Notes: generated by a model from the sequence alone, not told the origin. Positions 44,201 to 53,739 are shown, numbered from the stretch's first letter. The stretch: DNA of 64,000 nucleotides from Bacteroidaceae bacterium (GCA_017536695.1 JAFXGX010000013.1:1-64000); one strand, 5' to 3'. Program-made: numbers and translations.

Positions 44201-45991
44201 CTACAGTTGTGTGCCTTCTTGTACTTGTTTCATTACCCGCAGCCAATTCCCGCCCCAGATTTTCTCAATATCCCCGTTGCTGTATCCCCGGCGCAGCAGT
44301 TCACGTGTCACGTTGCGGAGCTGTGCAGCCGATGAGCACCCCTTGACAGCCCCGTCACCGTCAAAATCGCTGCCTATGCCTACATGCTCTATGCCTGCGA
44401 CAGCGATTGCATGCTCCAGGTGCTGCATGAAATCATCCAATGTGGCTTCGCCCTCTTTGCGCAGGAACCCGCTGTACATTGTTATCTGCATCACTCCGCC
44501 TTTTGCGGCCAACGCATTTATCTGCCTGTCATCGAGGTTGCGCGGGTGGTCGCACAAGGCCTTGCACGATGAGTGTGAGCATACTACAGGCTGTGTGCTC
44601 AGTTCAAGGACATCATAAAAAGTGCTCTCGGCTGCATGCGAAAGGTCTATCATCATTCCGCACCGGTTCATCTCTTTCACAACCTTTCTGCCGAACGCGC
44701 TGAGTCCGCCATGCTCGCTGTTCCCGCGCGCCGAGTCACAGATGTTGTTATCTCCATTATGGCACAGGGTCATATATATGACTCCTCTGTCGTGAAAATG
44801 TTTTACAAGGTCGATATTCTTGCCTATGGCGTATCCGTTCTCTATGGCACGCATTATAACCCGTTTCCCTTGTCGCTTGGCGTGTCCGATATCTTCGGGG
44901 GTATTGCACAATGCGATATATCTGCCGTTCTTGGCTACACGCTCTTCAATGCCGTCAAGCAGTCTGTCTGCCATGGCTGTCGCTGTTGCCAATGAAGCGT
45001 CATCCCTGTTGCCTTGCGGAATGTATGCTGCCATGGTGGCAACGTCGAGCGCACCCTCCTTCATCTTGTGCAGGTCTACCAGGGCGGTTCTACTACGTTC
45101 CTCGAGCCTGTAGCCTTGCCCGAAAAGCATCGGGGTGTCGCAGTGCGAGTCAATGGATATCATCCTTGCATGCAGCTCTTTCGCTCTTCTGTAGAGTGTG
45201 GCTTCACCAGCCAACCATTCAAAGAGTGGCATCATGCAGCGGTCTTCGTTCATTATGAACGATTCGGGGTGCCATTGTATGCCTATGATTGAACGGCCGT
45301 CGGTGGCTTCCATTCCTTCTATCACGCCGTCGGTAGCTTTGGCGCTTATAACGAACCCCTCGGGCACTATGTTGACTGCCTGATGATGAAAAGTGTTTAC
45401 AGATATGCGCTTTTCTCCGAAAATGCCCGAAAGGATACTGCCGGGGGCAATCTCCACATCATGCGTGGCAATGTGTCTCCCTGTCGGCTCCTGGTCATGG
45501 GCAAGCAGTTCGCCCCCGATGCCGGCATAGATGTCCTGATACACCTTTCCGCCCAAGGCTACTGCCAGAGTCTGTATGCCGCGGCATATGCCCAATATAG
45601 GTATATTGCGTCTCTCGGCAAGCATTGTCAACAGAATCTCCTGTTCATCGCGCTTGGGATTGATTGTGTGCAGAAGGGTGTAGTCGGGCTCCTCGTTCAT
45701 GTAACGCGGGTCGATGTCCGCACCGCCGCTGAGCACAAGCGCGTCTATGTGCTCCAATGTCTCCAGGAGCGCATCGCGGTCAGAATGAGGGGGAATAATC
45801 AGCGGGGTGCCTCCTGCTGCTATTACCGACTGATAGTATGCCTCGGCAAGCGCGGCATTGCCGTCGCGGAAATTTGCTGTTATGCCTATGACGGGGCGTC
45901 TCTCACATGACGGAAACTTTGAATGCAATGCCTCGTATTCCGATGCTGTATTGAATCTGTCTGTATCCATGCTGTTCCACAATTTATGCAA
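44201..45991 (-). CDS. Fusion of class I glutamine amidotransferase-like hydrolase and M19 membrane-dipeptidase-like domain
   Basis: 596 residues. Residues about 32-262 form a peptidase C26 / gamma-glutamyl-GABA hydrolase-like domain with nucleophile Cys136 in GICRGIQ and His241/Glu243 in WHPES. Residues about 277-590 form an M19 dipeptidase-like domain with metal ligands in DSHCDTP (281-287), IDLSHAAESTFYDV, CSHSSCKALCDHPRN and GIGSDFDG. It has no signal peptide, so it is cytoplasmic. The start could be residue 8 (45970), because the first ATG lies in the hairpin at 45992-46026. The pairing suggests breakdown of gamma-glutamyl compounds and dipeptides in one enzyme (inference). Confidence 0.88.
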   Translation of the reverse strand: MHKLWNSMDTDRFNTASEYEALHSKFPSCERRPVIGITANFRDGNAALAEAYYQSVIAAGGTPLIIPPHSDRDALLETLEHIDALVLSGGADIDPRYMNEEPDYTLLHTINPKRDEQEILLTMLAERRNIPILGICRGIQTLAVALGGKVYQDIYAGIGGELLAHDQEPTGRHIATHDVEIAPGSILSGIFGEKRISVNTFHHQAVNIVPEGFVISAKATDGVIEGMEATDGRSIIGIQWHPESFIMNEDRCMMPLFEWLAGEATLYRRAKELHARMISIDSHCDTPMLFGQGYRLEERSRTALVDLHKMKEGALDVATMAAYIPQGNRDDASLATATAMADRLLDGIEERVAKNGRYIALCNTPEDIGHAKRQGKRVIMRAIENGYAIGKNIDLVKHFHDRGVIYMTLCHNGDNNICDSARGNSEHGGLSAFGRKVVKEMNRCGMMIDLSHAAESTFYDVLELSTQPVVCSHSSCKALCDHPRNLDDRQINALAAKGGVMQITMYSGFLRKEGEATLDDFMQHLEHAIAVAGIEHVGIGSDFDGDGAVKGCSSAAQLRNVTRELLRRGYSNGDIEKIWGGNWLRVMKQVQEGTQL

Positions 45992-46026
45992 AGAGGACGA
46001 TTAAAATTCCATTTTAGTCGCCCTCT
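45992..46026 (-). terminator. Terminator after the FKBP-FKBP-Lrp operon
   Basis: Arms of 16 bases (45992-46007 and 46011-46026) with one mismatch and a 3-base loop, 26 bases past the lrp stop. It ends only a few bases from the next start codon. Confidence 0.6.
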
Positions 46027-46051
46027 TCTCTCTTTGTTATGCTCCTTTAGT

Positions 46052-46519
46052 TTACTCCAATGGCATGTTGCGCTTGATGCTGTTGTCAAGTACAATCATT
46101 GTCTCGGTGCTGACCACTCCGGGGATGTCCTGTACTTTGCCATTGAGCAGCTGCATGAGGTGCTCGTTGTCGTGCGAGTACATCTTGGCAAGGATAGAGT
46201 AGGGGCCTGTGGTGTAACAGCACTCCACTACTTCGGGTATCTCGCGCAGACGCTCTACGACCTCCTTGTACATTGAACCGCGCTCAAGGCGTATTCCAAT
46301 GAATGTGCATGTCTTGTAACCAAGACGGCGGACATCAATCTCGTAGCATGAGCCTGAGATTATTCCCATGTCAATGAGATGCTGTACACGCAAGTGTATG
46401 GCAGCTCTTGATACGCCGCACAGTTCTGCGACATTGCGGAAGGGGATTCTTGCATCCTTTGATATTATGCTCAGGATTTTCAAGTCGAGTGCATCGACTT
46501 TGCATTCAATGTTTTTCAT
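46052..46519 (-). CDS. Lrp/AsnC family transcriptional regulator
   Basis: 155 residues. N-terminal winged helix-turn-helix (KILSIISKDARIPFRNVAEL, then GVSRAAIHLRVQHLIDMGII, about 12-55) and a C-terminal RAM effector domain (about 70-150) with IGIRLERGSMYKEVVERL and a TGPYSILAKMYS strand. Typically an octameric or dimeric amino-acid-responsive regulator. Last gene of a leftward run behind two FKBP genes. It lies just upstream of the dipeptidase fusion gene, which is a natural candidate target (inference). Confidence 0.92.
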   Translation of the reverse strand: MKNIECKVDALDLKILSIISKDARIPFRNVAELCGVSRAAIHLRVQHLIDMGIISGSCYEIDVRRLGYKTCTFIGIRLERGSMYKEVVERLREIPEVVECCYTTGPYSILAKMYSHDNEHLMQLLNGKVQDIPGVVSTETMIVLDNSIKRNMPLE

Positions 46520-46561
46520 TTGCTTTATGGTTTGGTTGTTTTTTCGCTTTGTTCGGTTATC

Positions 46562-47395
46562 TTATTTGATGCCCACAATCTCAAGGTCATATATGAGTGC
46601 GCTGTAAGGCGGGATGTTGCTCTTCCCCTCTGCTCCGTAGGCAAGTTCCCAAGGTATGTAGACCATGCAGCGTGTCCCGACAGGCAGTGTCGTTAGCACT
46701 TCGGACAGGCCGGGGACAACCTCTTCTACGACAAACTCTTCGGTCCCGCCGCGCGATGAAGCGAATGTGGCTCCGTTGGGAAATGTCCCTTTGTATATGC
46801 ATGTAACGGTGCTTGAGGCGGTCGCGGTAGCTCCGTCTCCCATTTTCTCTACCTTGTACTGCAGGCCGCTCGGCAGTGTCACGATTCCGGGACGCCCGTT
46901 GTTGTCTGCTATGAACTTTTCGCTCCGTGAACGGAATATCCTGTTATTGTAGTACTCCTTTGCCGTGTTGATGTTCATGGCCTTGGTCCCGTTTGATGCG
47001 GATGCGACAAGTGCCTCAAGGAACAGTTCGCGGTCAACCTTCTTGTCCGCGTCATCGGGGTAGATGGTCTTCTCGGCTCTGCCGAGCATGTCGGCAGCCT
47101 CTGCGCCAAGGTATACGCCACTTATCAGTGCACGTGTTCTTGGAGAATCATCAAGCGGGAACGATATGCGCAGGCCTTCGATGAAGGCGTCGATGGTGGT
47201 GGAATCAATGCCCTCTTGAGCCATCATTCCGGGCACATCCTCGGACAGAAGCATGCTTACTGCATAAGAGAGTGAATCATTCTCATCCTTCAGCTCGACT
47301 TCGTTTTTCCATGAACTTGCGCATCCTACAAGCAGTGCGCTCCATCCTGCATAAAGCAGAATACCGAACGCGATTATTCTAACGACCCTTTTCAT
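46562..47395 (-). CDS. FKBP-type peptidyl-prolyl isomerase, lipoprotein
   Basis: 277 residues. Signal and lipobox (SALLVGC, Cys about 25), then a Mip/FkpA-type helical N-terminal domain (about 35-170) and an FKBP domain (about 180-277): LPSGLQYKVEKMGDG, VTCIYKGTFPNGATFASS, VVPGLSEVLTTLPVGT, IPWELAYGAEGK and IPPYSALIYDLEIVGI. A periplasmic or outer-membrane folding helper for exported proteins. 20 bases downstream of the other FKBP gene and 42 before lrp. Confidence 0.9.
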   Translation of the reverse strand: MKRVVRIIAFGILLYAGWSALLVGCASSWKNEVELKDENDSLSYAVSMLLSEDVPGMMAQEGIDSTTIDAFIEGLRISFPLDDSPRTRALISGVYLGAEAADMLGRAEKTIYPDDADKKVDRELFLEALVASASNGTKAMNINTAKEYYNNRIFRSRSEKFIADNNGRPGIVTLPSGLQYKVEKMGDGATATASSTVTCIYKGTFPNGATFASSRGGTEEFVVEEVVPGLSEVLTTLPVGTRCMVYIPWELAYGAEGKSNIPPYSALIYDLEIVGIK

Positions 47396-47415
47396 TGTGC
47401 TTGTCCGGAATCGGC

Positions 47416-48000
47416 TTAAAGGACCTTGATTAACTCGACATCGAATATAAGTGCGCTGTAAGGAGGTATCATCTCTCCTGCGCCGTGCTCGCCGTATGCC
47501 ATGTCATATGGAATGTACAAGCGCCATTTTGCACCTTCCTGCATGAGCTGAAGAGCCTCTACCCAGCCTTTGATGACCTGGTTTACGCCGAATACCGCGG
47601 GTTCGCCTCGCTTGATTGAACTGTCGAATATTGTTCCGTCAATGAGTGTACCCTCATAGTGGCACTGTACACGGTCGGTAGCAGAAGGCTTCTTGCCGTT
47701 ACCCTCCTTGATTACCTCGTACTGCAGACCGCTTGGCAATGTTGTGATGCTCTCTTTCTTTGCATTCTCGGCAAGGAACTTCTCGCCGGCATTCCTGTTT
47801 ACTGCGTATGCCTCTTCGGCGAGTTTCTGAAAGTGTTCATTTACAACCTTCTGTGCCTCGGAGTGGGTCAATTCGGTCTTGTTGCCTGAAAGGACATCGC
47901 TGATACCCTTGATGAAGTCCTCGATGCTCATATCCTTCACTCCCATAGAAAGTAGATTCTGGCCTATTCCCATTCCAAGGCCGTAGCTGAATTTATCCAT
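47416..48000 (-). CDS. FKBP-type peptidyl-prolyl isomerase (FklB-like)
   Basis: 194 residues without a signal peptide, so cytoplasmic. Helical dimerisation part (about 1-80, KFSYGLGMGIGQNLL) followed by an FKBP domain (about 90-194): LPSGLQYEVIKEGNG, VQCHYEGTLIDGTIFDSS, VIKGWVEALQLMQEG, IPYDMAYGEHGAG and IPPYSALIFDVELI. It is a paralogue of the lipoprotein encoded just after it, one acting inside and the other outside the inner membrane. First gene of the FKBP-FKBP-lrp run. Confidence 0.92.
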   Translation of the reverse strand: MDKFSYGLGMGIGQNLLSMGVKDMSIEDFIKGISDVLSGNKTELTHSEAQKVVNEHFQKLAEEAYAVNRNAGEKFLAENAKKESITTLPSGLQYEVIKEGNGKKPSATDRVQCHYEGTLIDGTIFDSSIKRGEPAVFGVNQVIKGWVEALQLMQEGAKWRLYIPYDMAYGEHGAGEMIPPYSALIFDVELIKVL

Positions 48001-48332
48001 TATTGTTTTAAATTATAAGTTGTTATACTGTCATTTTGTTATTTCATCCTTTGCTGTGTTTCGCCTCGAAAGCGAGCGAAGATACAATAATTTATTTATA
48101 AACAGCAACATTTTGGTGCTTTTTTAGGCTGATTTATTGAATTTTGTTATTTTTTTGAGTGTTATACAGTATGTCGCTTCTTTTGGCATTTTGTCAATTG
48201 TGTGTGTCAATTGTGTAATATTGATGATGAGTATAAATAGATTATTATAATTATTTTCCGCAAATTGGTTACTCCATAAACTATCAAACTCAATTTAATT
48301 CCCTATCTTCGCATACGAAAAAAACAGTGACA
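48001..48332. other. A+T-rich divergent intergenic region
   Basis: 332 bases with no gene. It holds two divergent boxes one mismatch from TAnnTTTG: TATCTTCG leftward at 48084-48077 for the FKBP operon, and TATCTTCG rightward at 48304-48311 for the small membrane protein. A direct repeat GTCAATTGTGT lies near 48195-48220. Nothing else recognised. Confidence 0.4.
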
Positions 48333-48713
48333 ATGGGAAATACACTTATATTGGTTTCGATATTGCTGCTTATGGTGGCGGCACTCTTCCTGCTCAGGAG
48401 GTTCGGAAAGGGTGGCGAGGTCGCCGAGGAACATCATGACCATGGCGGTAGTGAAGGAGGCTGTTGCGGAAGGCATGCGAACTGCGAGAAGGACCTCGAC
48501 GGGAAAAATCTCTATTTTGATGATGAGGAACTTGACCGTTTCAAGGGCGTTGCCCCCGAAGAGTATGCCGATAGTGACAAGGAGGAGTTCCGTCATGTAC
48601 TTTATACAATGAAGGAGGATGAGGTTGACACTTGGGTGCATTGCCTACAGACACGCGGCATCGAGCTGCCCGAGGATGTGAAGGAAGAGGTGCTCATGAT
48701 ACTCCGCAGATAA
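48333..48713 (+). CDS. Small single-pass membrane protein with a CCGRHxxC motif
   Basis: 126 residues from the ATG at 48333 (a GTG six bases upstream is in frame). One N-terminal membrane segment (about 4-22), then a charged His-rich patch (EEHHDHGG) and GGCCGRHANCEKD (about 44-56). That could hold a metal or a small redox site. The C-terminal part (about 70-126) is acidic and helical: KEEFRHVLYTMKEDEVDTW, then RGIELPEDVKEEVLMILR. Similar small proteins occur in Bacteroidota, from memory, without a known role. It lies 106 bases before porW. Confidence 0.75.
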   Translation: MGNTLILVSILLLMVAALFLLRRFGKGGEVAEEHHDHGGSEGGCCGRHANCEKDLDGKNLYFDDEELDRFKGVAPEEYADSDKEEFRHVLYTMKEDEVDTWVHCLQTRGIELPEDVKEEVLMILRR

Positions 48714-48819
48714 GGCGTGCAATAAAATGCTGTTTTTTAAGTTATAATTATTTAGGGAGTTATTCCGTTGTCCGGAAGTTCTATCGGGATATCTACTTGC
48801 AATCGATACAGGAACGGGC

Positions 48820-51678
48820 GTGAAAAAAATAGATATACTTATACTTTTGGTTGTTGCGGCATTGATTGTCTGCGGCTGTTCAAGCCGCAAGAACAATACT
48901 GCGACCACACGCCTCTATCATGCATTCTCGGCAAGGTACAACACCTACTACAACGGCAAACTGGCATATGACCAGGCATTCAAGGCGCAGGCACAGGGAC
49001 ACAGGGACAACTATCTTGAGCAACTTCCACTGCTTGTAATAAGCAACAAAGAGACAGCCAAGCAGGGCGGTGATAAGTATGATAGGGCTGTGGAGAAGGC
49101 TCAGAAGGCGATAAAGAACCACTCGATTAAGAGAAAGCCCAAGAGACCGGCAGGCAAGAAACTGACTCCCAAACAAAGACGCTTCTATGCGCAGAAGGAG
49201 TTCAATCCCTTTATATGGCGTGCCTGGTTCCTCATGGCCAATTCACAGATGCAGAAGGGCGAGTTTACCGAGGCTGCAAGTACATACGTATATATCTCCC
49301 GTCTTTACGAGAATGACAGGGATATTGTCGCGCAGGCCCGCATAAGGCTCGCGAACTGTTATAGCGAGCTCGACTGGCTCTACGAGGCCGAAGAACTGTT
49401 GCAGCGTGTACAGCGTGACACGGTTCCCGAATCCTTGAAAGAGGAGTTCGCCCAGGCTAAAGGTAATCTGTTGCTCAAGCAGGGGCGCCTGAAAGAGGCT
49501 ATCCCCCATGTGAAGTCAGGAATGGGCAGGGGTGGTGCGACATCTCTCGACAAGGCGCGCGAATACTATCTTCTGGGTCAGCTCTATGCAGCGACAGGCG
49601 ATAACAAGTCGGCATACAAGAGCTTTGGCAAGACTATCTCAAAAAGCCCCCCCTATGAACTTGAATTCAATGCGCGCATACGTCAGACCGAGACGGCTAC
49701 GACCGAGGATCACAAGAAGATTCTGCGCAAACTGAAAAGAATGGCCCGTTCTCCAAAGAATGAGGAGTATATGTCGCAGATATACTATGCCATCGGCAAC
49801 ATTCATATGAGCAATAAGGATACCGCCGAGGCGGTAAAAGCCTATGAGACAGGTGTCGCCGAGGGTGCTACAAGCGGCTATGGTACAGGAATGTTGCATC
49901 TTTCGCTTGCAAAGATATTCTGGGAACAGGAGAAATTCTCAAAGGCAAACGAGAATTATTCAAAGGCTGTTTCCATGATAAATGAGGAGACTGAAGGGTA
50001 TGATGAGGTAAAGTTCCGTAGCGAGGTACTCGGCGACCTGGTGCAATATACCGATGTGGTCGAGAAACAGAGTGAACTGCTGTACTGGGCAACGCTCACG
50101 CCTGAACAGCTGAATCCGATAATTGATGAGCGCATCGAGGAGGCCAAGCGCCTTGAGGAGCTGCGCAAGAAAGAGGAGAAGAAAGTGGAGCGCGAGAGTG
50201 GAGGCAGTGAACTTGACAACGCGGGTTCGATGGCCGATATGACTCTCCCCGACCAGACAGAGAAACAGCAGTGGTACTTCTACAATAAAAAGATTGTAGC
50301 TCAGGGTGTACGTTCCTTCAAACAGCAGTGGGGCGACAGGACATTGAAGGATTACTGGCGATTCAGTAACGAAATCTCATCGCTTGTGGCAAACAACGAC
50401 ACGGTTCCGGCCGACAGCGCAATGCTTGATGAGGGATTTATGGAGGTGGATTCTACATTGATTGCTACCGGTGATACGGCATCGCTCGGTGTGGTGGAAC
50501 CTATGCCTGAAGACAGCTTGTCAACCGATCCCACGACACGCGAGTTCTACACGCAGCAGATACCTGTAACCGATGAACAGAAAGAGAGTGCACACAAGGC
50601 ACTGTGCGATGCACTTTTTGAGTCGGGCGTAAGGTTCAAGGACAAAGTCAACGACAAGGGACTGACAATAAAGTATCTCGAAAGGGTTGCTGAGAACTAC
50701 TCAGGGTATGAAAGGCTTGCCGAGACATACTTCAACCTTTTCGTGGCCTGTTCAAGGTGGAACGAACCCGAGAAGGCTGCTCATTACAAGAGTCTGCTTA
50801 TTGAGCAGTTCCCCGACAGCACAATGACAAAAAGTATTCAGCAACCCGATTTCTTCGAGAGCATTGCAGTGCGCAGGCATAAGGAGGACTCGCTCTATGT
50901 GAAGGCATACTCGCATTATCTCAGCCGGGAGTATGACATGGTCGAGAGCGAGAACAGCTATGCTGCCGAGAAATATCCCGATGGAAGTCATCGCGCGCGT
51001 TTCATGTTCATCGATGCGATGTCAAAACTCTACGGCGGCAAACAGGATGAGGCTCTCAAGGCACTCGGTGAACTTATAGCATATTTCCCGGGTGACAGCA
51101 TAAGCAAGGTGGCGGGCGAAATTTCCACAGGTATAAAAGAGGGTCGCCTTCTGCAGAGCGGGGTATCTACGTCAATATGGGATCGTAAGGCAGACGGAAC
51201 CATAAGAGGTGCCCAGGACAGCGTACCGCCGTTTGTGGCAGAGCGCAACGAACCGTATTACTTTGTGCTAGCCTTTCCCAACGGCTCGCTCGATGAGAAG
51301 CGCCTGTTGTTCGAAATGGCGCGTTATAACTTCTCGCGCTACATGGTGCGTAACTTTGATATGGTCTTCGAGAAACAGGCCGAGGTAACGCTGCTCGAGG
51401 TTAAGGAGTTCCTGAACTTCGATGAGGCTTATGTCTACCGCAAGAGACTCTATGCCAATGCTGAGACGGCAAGGTTGCTCGAAGGATTGCATGCCTTTGT
51501 AATATCAAAAACGAACCTCGATTTGTTATTACAGTACTATACTTTCGATGATTATACGGAATTCTACGAGGATAACTTCATGGGAATCCCGGAGCTTGAG
51601 ATTGACGGTTACACAATTGATGAACCTGATATGAGGGAGAAAGAGGATGATAAGTCAAACGAAATTAATGAGGAGTGA
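48820..51678 (+). CDS. porW: T9SS outer-membrane lipoprotein PorW/SprE
   Basis: 952-residue TPR lipoprotein needed in other Bacteroidota for type IX secretion, linking the trans-envelope motor to the outer-membrane complex. GTG start at 48820 with AGGAACG before it; no ATG gives a better signal peptide. Lipobox IVCGC with Cys20, then the family opening RLYHAFSARYNTYYNGKLAY. TPR-like units run from about 130 to 370 (ANSQMQKGEFTEAASTYVYI, YYLLGQLYAATGDNKSAYKS). A charged linker (about 430-460) and a C-terminal helical-repeat region follow. The stop overlaps the ribosome-binding region of porX, so the two are a transcriptional unit. Confidence 0.88.
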   Translation: MKKIDILILLVVAALIVCGCSSRKNNTATTRLYHAFSARYNTYYNGKLAYDQAFKAQAQGHRDNYLEQLPLLVISNKETAKQGGDKYDRAVEKAQKAIKNHSIKRKPKRPAGKKLTPKQRRFYAQKEFNPFIWRAWFLMANSQMQKGEFTEAASTYVYISRLYENDRDIVAQARIRLANCYSELDWLYEAEELLQRVQRDTVPESLKEEFAQAKGNLLLKQGRLKEAIPHVKSGMGRGGATSLDKAREYYLLGQLYAATGDNKSAYKSFGKTISKSPPYELEFNARIRQTETATTEDHKKILRKLKRMARSPKNEEYMSQIYYAIGNIHMSNKDTAEAVKAYETGVAEGATSGYGTGMLHLSLAKIFWEQEKFSKANENYSKAVSMINEETEGYDEVKFRSEVLGDLVQYTDVVEKQSELLYWATLTPEQLNPIIDERIEEAKRLEELRKKEEKKVERESGGSELDNAGSMADMTLPDQTEKQQWYFYNKKIVAQGVRSFKQQWGDRTLKDYWRFSNEISSLVANNDTVPADSAMLDEGFMEVDSTLIATGDTASLGVVEPMPEDSLSTDPTTREFYTQQIPVTDEQKESAHKALCDALFESGVRFKDKVNDKGLTIKYLERVAENYSGYERLAETYFNLFVACSRWNEPEKAAHYKSLLIEQFPDSTMTKSIQQPDFFESIAVRRHKEDSLYVKAYSHYLSREYDMVESENSYAAEKYPDGSHRARFMFIDAMSKLYGGKQDEALKALGELIAYFPGDSISKVAGEISTGIKEGRLLQSGVSTSIWDRKADGTIRGAQDSVPPFVAERNEPYYFVLAFPNGSLDEKRLLFEMARYNFSRYMVRNFDMVFEKQAEVTLLEVKEFLNFDEAYVYRKRLYANAETARLLEGLHAFVISKTNLDLLLQYYTFDDYTEFYEDNFMGIPELEIDGYTIDEPDMREKEDDKSNEINEE

Positions 51679-51680
51679 AA

Positions 51681-53231
51681 ATGGCATACAGGTTGTTATG
51701 GGCTGATGATGAGATAGAGCTTCTCAATGCCCACATAATATTTCTGCAAGGCAAGGGCTATGAGGTGACAAAGGTTACCAATGGTCCCGATGCCATAGAG
51801 GCATGCAGGTGCGAGGCTTTCGACCTGATTCTGCTTGATGAGAACATGCCCGGACTTACCGGTCTCGAGACTTTGACCACAATTAAGGAACTGCATCCGG
51901 CCACTCCGGTTGTGATGGTTACGAAGAGTGAAGAGGAGGATATCATGGAGCAGGCCATAGGTTCGAAGATTGCCGATTATCTTATCAAGCCTGTCAATCC
52001 GCACCAGATACTGCTGGCTCTGAAGAAGAATATCCACAGCCGTGAGATTGTCGCCGAGAAGGCGAACAGCGCCTATCAGCAGAACTTCGGCAGGCTGTCG
52101 ATGCAGATATCCGATGCAAGGAGCATCGAGGAGTGGCAGGATGTGTACAGGAAAATCGTATATTGGGAACTTGAACTCGAGAATGCCGATGTCCAGATGC
52201 GCGAGATGCTGAAGTCTCAGAAGGAAGAGGCCAACAGCATGTTCGGCCGCTTTGTCAAGAAAAACTATATGGAGTGGATGGCCTCGCCGCGGGAGGAGCG
52301 TCCGCTCATGAGCAATGATCTTTTCCGCGACCGCATATTCCCGTTGCTTGACAATGGCGAGAAGGTGTTCTTCATAATTATTGACAATTTCCGCTACGAC
52401 CAGTGGCGTGTGCTGGCCGAGGAGATAGGAAGTGACTTTGCCATTGAAGAGGAACTGTATACAAGTATCCTGCCGACGGCTACGCAGTATGCACGCAATG
52501 CGATATTCTCGGGCCTTATGCCCAGACAGATAAAGGATATGTTCCCCGACCTGTGGGTCGATGAGGAGGATGAAGAGGGCAAGAACCTCAACGAGGAGGA
52601 GCTCATTGCAACGCAGATTGCACGTTACCGCCGTAAGGATACGTTTTCCTACAGCAAGGTGCTGACATCGGCTGCAGCCGACAAGTATATGGATTCCATA
52701 AACTCTCTTGCGAAGAATGATGTCAACGTGCTTGTGATAAACTTCATAGACATGTTGTCGCATGCGCGTACCGAGTCGCTCATGGTGCGGGAACTTGCTG
52801 CCAATGAGGCCGCCTACCGCTCCATAACATTGTCGTGGCTGCGCCACTCGGCTATCAAGCGTCTTTTCAGCTACCTTGCCGACAATAAATATACAGTGGT
52901 GATAACGACCGACCATGGCAGCATTCAGGTTGATACGCCTACAAAGGTGGTGGGCGACAAGAACACGAATACCAACCTGCGCTACAAGCTGGGCAAGGCA
53001 CTCAACTACAGCGGCAAGGATGTGTTCGAGATTAAGGAGCCGGCAAAGGCTTTCCTGCCCGCGCCTAACCTCAGCACAAGTTATATATTCGCAACGGGAA
53101 GCAACTTCTTCGCCTACCCGAACAACTACAACTATTACGTACAATACTATAAGGATACGTTCCAGCATGGCGGCATATCGATGGAAGAGATGCTTATTCC
53201 TTTAATAAAACTGAGGCCGAGGGGAGCGTGA
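51681..53231 (+). CDS. porX: T9SS regulator PorX (response regulator with alkaline-phosphatase-like domain)
   Basis: 516 residues from the ATG at 51681, with AGGAG ten bases before; the GTG at 51675 is rejected. Receiver domain (1-120) with acidic pair Asp9/Asp10, phospho-acceptor Asp53 in LILLDENMPG and Lys104 in LIKPVNP. A linker of helices follows. The C-terminal PglZ/alkaline-phosphatase-like domain (about 210-516) has IIIDNFRYDQW, ILPTATQYARNAIFSG (catalytic Thr) and TTDHGSIQV (metal Asp/His). PorX works with the PorY kinase and a sigma factor to control T9SS genes; neither is in this window. Confidence 0.93.
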   Translation: MAYRLLWADDEIELLNAHIIFLQGKGYEVTKVTNGPDAIEACRCEAFDLILLDENMPGLTGLETLTTIKELHPATPVVMVTKSEEEDIMEQAIGSKIADYLIKPVNPHQILLALKKNIHSREIVAEKANSAYQQNFGRLSMQISDARSIEEWQDVYRKIVYWELELENADVQMREMLKSQKEEANSMFGRFVKKNYMEWMASPREERPLMSNDLFRDRIFPLLDNGEKVFFIIIDNFRYDQWRVLAEEIGSDFAIEEELYTSILPTATQYARNAIFSGLMPRQIKDMFPDLWVDEEDEEGKNLNEEELIATQIARYRRKDTFSYSKVLTSAAADKYMDSINSLAKNDVNVLVINFIDMLSHARTESLMVRELAANEAAYRSITLSWLRHSAIKRLFSYLADNKYTVVITTDHGSIQVDTPTKVVGDKNTNTNLRYKLGKALNYSGKDVFEIKEPAKAFLPAPNLSTSYIFATGSNFFAYPNNYNYYVQYYKDTFQHGGISMEEMLIPLIKLRPRGA

Positions 53232-53240
53232 TATCGGATT

Positions 53241-53672
53241 ATGAAAGAATACACAATAACAATCAACGGAATAGAGGACTATCCGCAGGCTGCACGCGAG
53301 TTCGTGGAGCTGCTGGACAAGGGACGCATATTCGCCTTCTACGGCAAGATGGGTAGCGGCAAGACCACGTTCATCAAGAGCATATGCGAGGAACTCGGTG
53401 TGGAGGACAGCATCAATTCGCCCACATTCGCTATCGTGAACGAATATGAGGACCGCAATCAGAATACAATATATCATTTTGATTTCTATCGCATCAAGTC
53501 GATTGAAGAGGTCTACAATATGGGTTACGAAGAGTACCTCTATGGCGATGCAATCTGTTTCATGGAGTGGCCTGAACTCATAGAGGAATTGCTCCCCGAG
53601 GAGACAGTGAAGGTATTTGTCGAGGAAACGGAGGGTGGCGCACGCTCTGTTAAGATTATGTTGGCCGAATAA
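53241..53672 (+). CDS. tsaE: tRNA threonylcarbamoyladenosine synthesis ATPase TsaE
   Basis: 143 residues. Walker A GKMGSGKTTF (about 36-45), SPTFAIVNEYE with the conserved Asn-Glu, HFDFYRIKSIEE and CFMEWPELIEELLPEE. It helps TsaB/TsaD/TsaC make t6A37 on ANN-decoding tRNAs. Nine bases after porX, so it is probably translated from the same mRNA. The partners are not near. The link with porX is seen in other Bacteroidota (from memory) and is probably positional rather than functional. Confidence 0.95.
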   Translation: MKEYTITINGIEDYPQAAREFVELLDKGRIFAFYGKMGSGKTTFIKSICEELGVEDSINSPTFAIVNEYEDRNQNTIYHFDFYRIKSIEEVYNMGYEEYLYGDAICFMEWPELIEELLPEETVKVFVEETEGGARSVKIMLAE

Positions 53673-53739
53673 TCCCTTTTTAAGGATTATTTGCTAAATT
53701 CGCGACATAAACAGGTTGGATAAACAGAATATATCATAT

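Noticed and set aside
51696..53168. 490-codon open frame opposite porX
   Set aside because: Antisense to a clear PorX gene; long only because of GC-rich codon use, and no family features.
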